Positions 6,915-13,876 of a DNA stretch of 14,433 nucleotides are shown piece after piece; positions within the stretch are counted from its first letter, which is position 1; every line of letters begins with the position of its first letter. This DNA is from Fidelibacterota bacterium UBA7303 (GTDB lineage Bacteria > Fidelibacterota > Marinisomatia > Marinisomatales > UBA1611): NCBI GenBank assembly GCA_002471805.1, contig DKQR01000201.1, forward strand, positions 1 to 14,433. Direction: 5' to 3'. Made by a program: the position numbers and the translations under genes. The notes under the pieces were generated by a model. It saw only the letters and a program-made list of their open reading frames with translations. It was not told the DNA's origin and did no database searches.

Positions 6915-8205
6915 TAAAATAATATCGCTTCTGCTTGTTTTTGGGTTTTTATTTTGGAGCTGTGAAGAACAGCCGGACACTCCAAGCGCTAATGCAGCAG
7001 GTAATCAGAATATATTAAACTGCGGGCTGGATACACTATTTTCAAAGGAAGTCGGCGGTCCTGGCAATACGGGTTATGACCTGATCCGTTTGGATGATGA
7101 CTGCAGTTATGTACTTGCAGGAAAAAAAACGAAAAGGCCCTGGCTGTTGAAAGTGGACGAATCAGGGAATGAAGTCTGGAGCAGAGTATTCGATGAGATT
7201 CCCCAGCCCCAGGGTGACTTTGGAGAGGGCTATCAGTTTGCTACCGCTGTTAACCAGACGTCGGATGGTGGTTTTATCCTTTGTTCATCAGTATATCCTA
7301 CCCATCCCAGCTACGGAACAGGGTATGTTATAAAAGCTGATTCCGCCGGACAGACAGAATGGTTAACAGAACTGGATTATTCCAGGCCTCATCATGGTCA
7401 GGATATTATTCAGACACTGGAAGGGGATTATCTCTTAGTGGGATGGTGGTACGTAAACGCAGCGGAGACGAATCAAAAATCAGCCTTTATGGCCCGGATC
7501 GGTGAAGGGGGAAGTATTCAGTGGACACAACGCTATGGCGGGGACTGTGATGAGGACCAGTTCAATGCTGTGGTGCAGACCGATGACGGCGGTTTTATTA
7601 CAGTAGGTGAATTCGAGCATGAAGGGGATGGGTTTAACTGTTCATTTTATGGGTATATGGACCTGTGGTTTGTCAAAACAGACAGCGAAGGGAATATGGT
7701 CCAGGAAGCAAAGTATGGCGGGCCCTATTGGGAAAGAGCCACGGATATTGTCCCCTTACCTGATGGCAACTATGCAGTTTCGGGCAGGAAGCGGCATACA
7801 AAGCAGCACCCCATCAATGCCTGGCTATTGAAGATGAGTTCTACTGGATCAATACTTTGGGAATGGGATGAGCCTGATTATAGTTCTGGGATATCCAGGG
7901 GTGATGAGCTCCGGACCCTATCACTAACAGATGATGGCCAGACCATTATCAGTATGGGTTTTAAATACGCTATGCCGATAGATAATATTGAACCAAAAGT
8001 ATGGGCGTTCAATGCGAATTCCAGTACACTTTTATGGTCCAACAATTACGGCGGTGAGGCCAGCGACAATGAAGGAGCGGGGATCGTGAATGCCTTTGAC
8101 GGCGGCTTTCTCTTTTTTGGTTATAATGATGGTGGACTGGCTAACATGAGCCACCATTTAAGATTGACCAAAACAGATTCAGAAGGCAACACAGTTCAGC
8201 AATAA
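6907..8205 (+). CDS. Seven-repeat propeller lipoprotein
   Basis: A 432-residue lipoprotein starting at a GTG that overlaps the LRR gene's TAA by 8 bases, an arrangement typical of translational coupling; no in-frame ATG is near enough to retain the signal peptide. The leader ends L-F-W-S-C19 and is followed by EEQPD. There is no CGCTD module, unlike the 1201 and 8213 products. From about residue 38 to the end there are seven units of the type DGGF-hydrophobic-G / W-x-V-K-T-D-S-x-G / W / YGG, fitting a seven-bladed propeller; examples are TSDGGFIL, TDDGGFITVGE and DLWFVKTDSEGN. C214 (GGDC) and C245 (NCSF) lie 31 residues apart, exactly as C251 and C282 do in the 1201 product. The coding DNA is clearly richer in G+C than the 1201 gene. 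Surface exposure and binding are inferred; no ligand is evident. Confidence 0.9.
   Translation: MINKIISLLLVFGFLFWSCEEQPDTPSANAAGNQNILNCGLDTLFSKEVGGPGNTGYDLIRLDDDCSYVLAGKKTKRPWLLKVDESGNEVWSRVFDEIPQPQGDFGEGYQFATAVNQTSDGGFILCSSVYPTHPSYGTGYVIKADSAGQTEWLTELDYSRPHHGQDIIQTLEGDYLLVGWWYVNAAETNQKSAFMARIGEGGSIQWTQRYGGDCDEDQFNAVVQTDDGGFITVGEFEHEGDGFNCSFYGYMDLWFVKTDSEGNMVQEAKYGGPYWERATDIVPLPDGNYAVSGRKRHTKQHPINAWLLKMSSTGSILWEWDEPDYSSGISRGDELRTLSLTDDGQTIISMGFKYAMPIDNIEPKVWAFNANSSTLLWSNNYGGEASDNEGAGIVNAFDGGFLFFGYNDGGLANMSHHLRLTKTDSEGNTVQQ
6928..6972 (+). repeat. Signal-peptide DNA repeat, copy 2
   Basis: Counterpart of 1216-1260 (41 of 45 bases identical by hand alignment). It encodes the hydrophobic core and the L-F-W-S-C-E-E-Q segment. 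The 4968 gene has a related but more diverged version (protein S-L-L-L..G...FWSC, 11 of 16 residues the same as here). Confidence 0.75.
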
Positions 8206-8212
8206 TTAAGAA

Positions 8213-9448
8213 ATGCCCAATCGTCTTTCATCTTTAATAATTATTTTTGCATTGGTTTTGTGGTCTTGTGAAGATGAGACGGAGTCATTGACCGAGTCAT
8301 TGGTTGAATGCCCGGTAAATGAAATATGCGGCTGCACCAATAATCTGGCCACAAACTATGATAATACGGCAACTGTAGATGACGGCAGCTGTGAATATAT
8401 GGTTGGCGATTTTCAGGCTAAATGGCTGTACACCTACAACCTGGGCCCAGGCGGCGGACAAGCCCATTGTGTCCGCCAGACCAGCGATGGAGGTCTCATA
8501 CTGTCCGGTTCAGAGCAGAATCAGGGAATGCTGTTAAAGACCAATGAAGATGGAATTCTTGAGTGGGGTCAGACTTATGAGATCGGTGATGGCGAAGTTT
8601 TAAAAAGTGTCAGTCAGTGTTCTGATGGCGGTTATATAGCCACAGGTTTCTTTACAGGTACTTTCCCTGATTTGGAATATCTCTGGGTAATAAAAACGGA
8701 TGCAGCGGGGAATATGGAGTGGCAGGAGACCGTTGGGACCGCTGATAAGAATGACTGGGGTGAAGATGTAATAGAAACGCAGGATGGGGGTTTCGTTATT
8801 ACCGGCACCCAGAATGATGACGGGTTCAATTCCAAGGCTTTTTTGCGAAAATATTCAAGCAGCGGCACTTTACTCTGGAATAAAACATACTCTGGCTCCG
8901 ACTATAACGAAGGCATCTCATTGATTGAAGCATCGGATGGCAAAATTGTATTCGCGGGTTTATCCGGTACGGCCCATGGGGCCTATAAGCATTTCATGGT
9001 TAAGACCAGTGCCGATGGTGTCCAGAGTTGGAAAAAACGCTTTGGAGATAATACCCAGCAAACACTCAATGCTGTGTGTGAAGCTCCAGATGGTGGTTTT
9101 GTCGCAGGCGGATTTTGCCATAATTATAACTATAATTATATTGTAAAACGAAGCAGCTCTGGGAGTATGGAATGGGAACACTGTTACAATGGATCTGGAG
9201 AGCCGAGCTACAGCCATTATGGATATAATGACATTATTACTGCTGTGGATGGTGGATATTATTTGCTGGATAACCAATTTTATTTAACAAAAATAGACGA
9301 AAATGGTGAGATTGTTTGGACTGCAAGTCTAAGAAGAGTAAACAAGTCCATTATTCAATTGGATGATGGAGATCTGGTACTTGCTGGAAGTGGTTCGTCT
9401 ATCTTTCTTTTGCGTATTGACCCTTCAGTAATCCAAGCTGGTCGGTGA
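8213..9448 (+). CDS. Seven-repeat propeller lipoprotein with CGCT cysteine module
   Basis: A 411-residue lipoprotein starting 7 bases after the previous stop, so almost certainly in the same transcript. The signal peptide ends V-L-W-S-C19, followed by EDETES. The cysteine module (C39-G-C41 to DDGS-C60) lies straight after an acidic spacer. From about residue 66 there are seven units of the DGG-hydrophobic-x-x-G / VKT-x-x-x-G / W type (TSDGGLILSG, CSDGGYIATG, TQDGGFVITG, ASDGKIVFAG, APDGGFVAGG, AVDGGYYLLD, LDDGDLVLAG), consistent with a seven-bladed propeller. The inter-repeat cysteine pair found in the 1201 and 6907 products is absent. Units 6 and 7 are shorter than the others. The product is likely anchored at the cell surface with its neighbours; the ligand is unknown. 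Confidence 0.9.
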   Translation: MPNRLSSLIIIFALVLWSCEDETESLTESLVECPVNEICGCTNNLATNYDNTATVDDGSCEYMVGDFQAKWLYTYNLGPGGGQAHCVRQTSDGGLILSGSEQNQGMLLKTNEDGILEWGQTYEIGDGEVLKSVSQCSDGGYIATGFFTGTFPDLEYLWVIKTDAAGNMEWQETVGTADKNDWGEDVIETQDGGFVITGTQNDDGFNSKAFLRKYSSSGTLLWNKTYSGSDYNEGISLIEASDGKIVFAGLSGTAHGAYKHFMVKTSADGVQSWKKRFGDNTQQTLNAVCEAPDGGFVAGGFCHNYNYNYIVKRSSSGSMEWEHCYNGSGEPSYSHYGYNDIITAVDGGYYLLDNQFYLTKIDENGEIVWTASLRRVNKSIIQLDDGDLVLAGSGSSIFLLRIDPSVIQAGR

Positions 9449-9495
9449 TTTGTTATTAATTTAATAATTGGAAATAATTATATTTAAATGAGTAG

Positions 9496-12400
9496 ATGAT
9501 TGTGAAATGGCCAATACATAATTCCCTAATCTTATTACCACTATTACTGATTGTCTCAATTGCAAATGGTGTAGATCTAATTGTGGATCAAAGCGCACTT
9601 TCGCAATATGGGACGGATAACTACCTTTTGTTTGATGGATTTGGTGACGGCCCCAGCCACAGTGTGACAGGTACCGATGAGGTCCATTTATGGAATGGAG
9701 AAGAAGAACCGCCTGACAATGCACCCACAGACTGGATCAATTATACCCAGGAAGCACTGGTCTATATGGACAAGTATGTGGCGGATGGCGCTACAGCCCA
9801 TCATCGCGAAATCATGGGCAGTGGGCACCCGGATGTCGGCGGTAATAGCTCGCAAAGACCGCCATCATTATCGATTCATTATGGCAATCAGATTAGATAT
9901 GGATTTGGAATCGGAGTAGGCAGTCAGGGAACACGTGAAATAGTTGAGGAAACGGAAATACAACAAGAGACATGGCAACATATAGCCGTTACGTTTGATG
10001 GTGAAAATTTAAAATTATATGTAAATGGTGAACTGGTGCAAAGTGACAATCACGCAGGAGAAACTCCAGTCGCAGTACCTGTAAAAATGCTGGGATCATC
10101 CTTCCGGGGGAAAATGGATGAGGTCCGAATGTGGAACGTGGCCAGGACCCAGGAACAGATTCAGGCAGCAATGAATGATACTCTGAATTTAGATGACAGA
10201 GAAGGGCTTGTATCCTATTTTACAATGGATCTCAATGAAGATTGGAAGTTAATTGATAAAAGCGGAACTGTTGATCCTATCGGGATTTTTCCTGGTGACG
10301 TACACGGTGACTATGATAATAATGAGATTTTACAAGAATATTATTCTGATGATTGTCCTAATGGACCCGATGGGAGTACCAATTGCCCATATCCCACCAT
10401 CCGCAGTGCGATGGATGATGCACAGCCGGGGGACCGTATTTATATCAAGGGAGGGAGATATAATGAGCTTCTCAACAAATATCGGTTTAATGGTTTTGAT
10501 TGGCCTACTGGCTCCGTACCGGCTCCAACAATTACTTTTGAAGGGTATCCCGGTGAAGATGTGATAATCGATGGTACTGTACCCATTAATGCAGAGTGGG
10601 AATATCATGTAAATGGTATATGGAAAGCGGTTCTGGATATGGATGACGTTTCAAAACAGATCCTGAGGCCGGTTGATACCCTCTACAGTGTGTTTGTGGA
10701 TGACAGGTATATGATACCGGCTCTCCCCTTTAATATAAAAAATCCTACCGATCCCACCACCGGGAATCCAAGGAACCCTGAACCGAATACTGTCTGGGAA
10801 AATATTGGGAAGAATCCTTTCTTATATAGCCCCGATAGTGCCGATGCATGGCCGTATTTAGATTCCCCGGCCTATCCTAATGGTATTGATTATTATTTAC
10901 CGGGGGAATATGCAAACTTAGATACAGTGGAAGAGTGGTCATTTGATGCCAGCACGAGCACTCTATATATCTACCCCGGTGAAAATTTCAACTTTTCATC
11001 CCCAAATGTCCGGGTAAGGGTGAGGGTAATAAATATGAATTTTTTAGACTCGGATAATCTTGAATTCAGAAATATACATTTTTTTGCCGGCGCACAAATT
11101 TTCAGTAATTGCAATTATAGGACTATGGAAGATTGCAGGTTTTCATTCGGTGCGTTCTTTGGCGGAGAATCCAGTTTAAACACTGGAAACAGTAATGGTT
11201 TTAGTGATCATATGATTATCAGAAATTGTATCTTCGAATATAGCAATGGTCGATCTCCCTTTTGGGGTGTTGGACATCAATCTACAGTAGAAAATGTTTT
11301 AGTCAGGTATAATGATTGGTTTCATGGTTCAGCAAACTATATTGGCGGAGATCATGCAGGGCCAGCATATTATCGTTATCTCACTGTGGAAAATAGTACC
11401 AATGCGGGTTTATGGCCTGGCAGAGGTTCACTAGTGGAATATAGCCGTTTTGAAAATTTATACGATGGTGTTGATGGAAGCGGCATCCAAAGAAATGGAG
11501 CAACTGTTGAATATGGCACGACACGTTACTCATGGATCATAAATATGCCAGGTCTCAATGGTATGCGGTTTAATAGTGCCTGCGGCGGCACTGAAGGGGA
11601 TGTTCATCATGTTGTTGCCATAGGTGCCAGTCGCGGTATGAAACTGAAAGGTGATTACCATGAAGTGTACCATGTTACCACATACGATAATAGAAGGAAC
11701 GATATCTCTCTTGGATGGGGTAAGTATTGTGGTCCGGATAGGGCTGGGGCTACTGAACCTGGTAATGTTAACTCAAGAATTCTTAATAGTATAGCAGAAA
11801 GTTCTTTGGATTGCACATCACTTGATTGTGTCCCTTCAGCAGGTTTAACCGAAGGAGATTCACTTATTGATGATGCTACAAAGTATGAAGCATTTGCAGC
11901 TTCTGGCATTTGGTATGGGCGGTTTTTGAGACGCTGTGTAGATAATTGGTGTTCTTATTTTCCGTCACCACAGATTGAACTGGCAGACCCCTGGTATGGC
12001 TGGCATGCTGAATCTGAAGAAACTCTTATAGAGCAGTTTGGTGAAGTTCCGTGGGATGACCAAAGACAGAGTTATGATTTTCGCCCCAGGAAAGGATCTA
12101 ATTTGATTGATGCTGGTGTGATAGTTCCAGGTATCAACGATGGTTTGGATAGTCGTGACAATGCCCCAAGTCATGGCCTTTGGCTGGATGATCGGCCGGA
12201 TCAACCATGGCTGGGTGTATACAATCCAGTCGGCGCGGATTTTAATCACCCGCCTACGTATCCTGGACAGAACCGCAGGTTTGTAGGAGCTGCACCCGAT
12301 ATTGGTGCCTACGAATATGGTGATTCCGTCTACTGGATCCCGGGATACAGGTATCCTTATCCCAGTGTTCCCATACCCAATGATAATGCAGTGGATGTTC

Positions 12401-13851
12401 CGATAGATTACAGTGTGGTCTGGAATTACCCCTATAAAAAGGATTATACCGGTACAATGGCGACAGTTAGTTTAAGCGGCCCTGGCGTAAATAGAACTGA
12501 GACTTTTCAATATCCAAATAATGTCCTTTTTCAAACGTTTCAACCGGGCGGGACCTACACCTGGTCCGTTACAGTGGATGGTATCAGTGGGGGCAACTGG
12601 ACATTCACGGTCACTGATAAAATGTATCCCACGAATGATCGATCAATAGATACAGTAGCCGTAGATAGTGCCATTATACCATTTATTCATATTGATGAAT
12701 GGCATGGGGAAACCGTTTTGAAAGTGAAGAAAAATAATATGGCCTTTTTACGTTTTGATATTCCAACGTCTCTTAATTACAGCTGCACCATTCATTTAAA
12801 TTTAGTCCCTGAAAATGTTTCACTGGCTGAAGGTGGCGGTATTATTCTTTACACATTTGATTCGGACTGGGGTGAAAGGTTGACTGATGAAAATAACATA
12901 GGCATTATTGATCATAGTTTATTAACACCGTTAGATACGCTGTATACCCTTGAGCCGGGAACCCCGGTATCTTTTGTTTTAACTGACAATATTAACTTCG
13001 CTTGTAGCAATCACTCTTTTGCTTTGGGCGTTTTGGATTCTACAGATAACGTATCATTTTACAGTAAAGAAAAAGAATATGAGCAGAGGGATAATAACTA
13101 TGCCCCCAGAATGAATGTTTGGCCCAACATCTCTTTTCAGGAATGCATTTATACTGTTCTACCATCAGTTTACCCTGGTGATACGGACAACAATGGAGTT
13201 GTGAATGAATATGATATTCTACCTTTAGTCACTTATTTTTACCAAACCGGTCCACAACGTTGTACGGCTGGTTATGGCTGGTTACCATCGCCTTTTGACT
13301 TTCTGTGGGTATCGAATTCTGCTGCCACATATGCCGATGCCAACGGGGACGGTATTATTGATGAAAGTGATTTATTCGGGATTGCGCTTAACTGGGGCAA
13401 GAGCCATGGGGACGGTTCGGACAATTTTGTAATTGATCCAGGTGACAGTACATTAGTTACCCTGTATAAACCTGCACTTGAACAATTATACCAGGCATTA
13501 GGCGTAGATGGTGAGCCGGCACGTAAGATGAGATCACTTTTGGAAAGAATATTAGGCATAGCAAACATACCTGATAAATTCTCTCTGTATCAGAACTATC
13601 CCAACCCTTTCAACCCCATCACCACAATCAGGTACGATCTTCCAGAACAAAGTCACGTAAATATTATCATTTATGATATGCTGGGCAGAGAAGTAACTCA
13701 GTTTGTCAACGCCACCCAGGAAGCCGGCTATAGGTCAGTACAATGGAATTCTACCAATAGTTTTGGCAAGCCCGTAAGTGCGGGAGTCTACATCTACCGC
13801 ATACAGGCTGGGAAATTCATGCAGGCCAGAAAGATGGTGCTGTTGAAATGA
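9496..13851 (+). CDS. 1451-residue secreted multidomain protein: LamG, beta-helix, dockerin-like, T9SS-type tail
   Basis: The signal peptide runs to about A23-N-G25 with no lipobox, so the protein is exported but not lipidated. Domains in order: LamG-like (about 35-240; W-x-H-I-A-V-T-F-D-G, LYVNGELV, GKMDEVRMWNVART); a right-handed parallel beta-helix (about 297-800), opened by PYPTIRSAMDDAQPGDRIYI and IDGT, as in polysaccharide lyases and beta-helix glycoside hydrolases, with DIGAYEYG at its C-terminal side (about 935); an Ig/FN3-like segment (about 955-1040); a DNRLRE/CBM96-like segment (about 1045-1215); a dockerin-like region (1228-1300) with two calcium loops; and a sorting domain (1362-1451; YQNYPNPFNP, D-M-L-G-R-E-V, GVYIYRI). 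Known relatives suggest carbohydrate binding or cleavage, but I cannot assign catalytic residues. The next gene encodes a cohesin-like lipoprotein. The start is preceded by GGAAAT and gives the signal peptide; an ATG at 9488 closes after three codons. Confidence 0.9.
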   Translation: MIVKWPIHNSLILLPLLLIVSIANGVDLIVDQSALSQYGTDNYLLFDGFGDGPSHSVTGTDEVHLWNGEEEPPDNAPTDWINYTQEALVYMDKYVADGATAHHREIMGSGHPDVGGNSSQRPPSLSIHYGNQIRYGFGIGVGSQGTREIVEETEIQQETWQHIAVTFDGENLKLYVNGELVQSDNHAGETPVAVPVKMLGSSFRGKMDEVRMWNVARTQEQIQAAMNDTLNLDDREGLVSYFTMDLNEDWKLIDKSGTVDPIGIFPGDVHGDYDNNEILQEYYSDDCPNGPDGSTNCPYPTIRSAMDDAQPGDRIYIKGGRYNELLNKYRFNGFDWPTGSVPAPTITFEGYPGEDVIIDGTVPINAEWEYHVNGIWKAVLDMDDVSKQILRPVDTLYSVFVDDRYMIPALPFNIKNPTDPTTGNPRNPEPNTVWENIGKNPFLYSPDSADAWPYLDSPAYPNGIDYYLPGEYANLDTVEEWSFDASTSTLYIYPGENFNFSSPNVRVRVRVINMNFLDSDNLEFRNIHFFAGAQIFSNCNYRTMEDCRFSFGAFFGGESSLNTGNSNGFSDHMIIRNCIFEYSNGRSPFWGVGHQSTVENVLVRYNDWFHGSANYIGGDHAGPAYYRYLTVENSTNAGLWPGRGSLVEYSRFENLYDGVDGSGIQRNGATVEYGTTRYSWIINMPGLNGMRFNSACGGTEGDVHHVVAIGASRGMKLKGDYHEVYHVTTYDNRRNDISLGWGKYCGPDRAGATEPGNVNSRILNSIAESSLDCTSLDCVPSAGLTEGDSLIDDATKYEAFAASGIWYGRFLRRCVDNWCSYFPSPQIELADPWYGWHAESEETLIEQFGEVPWDDQRQSYDFRPRKGSNLIDAGVIVPGINDGLDSRDNAPSHGLWLDDRPDQPWLGVYNPVGADFNHPPTYPGQNRRFVGAAPDIGAYEYGDSVYWIPGYRYPYPSVPIPNDNAVDVPIDYSVVWNYPYKKDYTGTMATVSLSGPGVNRTETFQYPNNVLFQTFQPGGTYTWSVTVDGISGGNWTFTVTDKMYPTNDRSIDTVAVDSAIIPFIHIDEWHGETVLKVKKNNMAFLRFDIPTSLNYSCTIHLNLVPENVSLAEGGGIILYTFDSDWGERLTDENNIGIIDHSLLTPLDTLYTLEPGTPVSFVLTDNINFACSNHSFALGVLDSTDNVSFYSKEKEYEQRDNNYAPRMNVWPNISFQECIYTVLPSVYPGDTDNNGVVNEYDILPLVTYFYQTGPQRCTAGYGWLPSPFDFLWVSNSAATYADANGDGIIDESDLFGIALNWGKSHGDGSDNFVIDPGDSTLVTLYKPALEQLYQALGVDGEPARKMRSLLERILGIANIPDKFSLYQNYPNPFNPITTIRYDLPEQSHVNIIIYDMLGREVTQFVNATQEAGYRSVQWNSTNSFGKPVSAGVYIYRIQAGKFMQARKMVLLK
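13174..13398 (+). other. Dockerin-like double calcium-loop region
   Basis: Residues 1229-1240 read D-T-D-N-N-G-V-V-N-E-Y-D and residues 1281-1292 read D-A-N-G-D-G-I-I-D-E-S-D. Both have acidic or Asn residues at loop positions 1, 3, 5, 9 and 12 and Gly at 6, followed by a hydrophobic helix-like stretch (ILPLVTYF, LFGIALNWG). This is the type I dockerin/EF-hand-like pattern. The loops are 52 residues apart, more than in compact dockerins, because about 30 residues are inserted between them. Confidence 0.7.
13579..13848 (+). other. C-terminal T9SS/Por-type sorting domain
   Basis: Residues 1362-1451 start FSLYQNYPNPFNP, continue T-x-I-R-Y-D-L-P, then a strand pair with YDMLGREV, and finish AGVYIYRIQAG...KMVLLK. 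This is the classic C-terminal domain that in FCB bacteria directs proteins through the type IX system, usually with removal of the tail and attachment to the cell surface. Recognition is from well-known motifs; the secretion machinery itself is not in the window. Confidence 0.9.
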
Positions 13852-13876
13852 TAAAATTCAAGGAAGAAATGGAAGG

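Noticed and set aside
9118..9140. Near-palindromic AT tract (ATAATTATAACTATAATTAT) considered as an operator or hairpin.
   Set aside because: It lies inside the 8213 gene and encodes the N-Y-N-Y-N-Y stretch of a propeller unit; codon repetition explains the symmetry.
1201..9448. PQQ-dependent dehydrogenase or other enzymatic propeller as an alternative identity of the DGGY-repeat proteins.
   Set aside because: The units have the DGG...G...VKTD..G...W pattern without the tryptophan-docking AxDxxTGxxxW motif set or catalytic residues of PQQ enzymes, and the leaders are lipoprotein-type.
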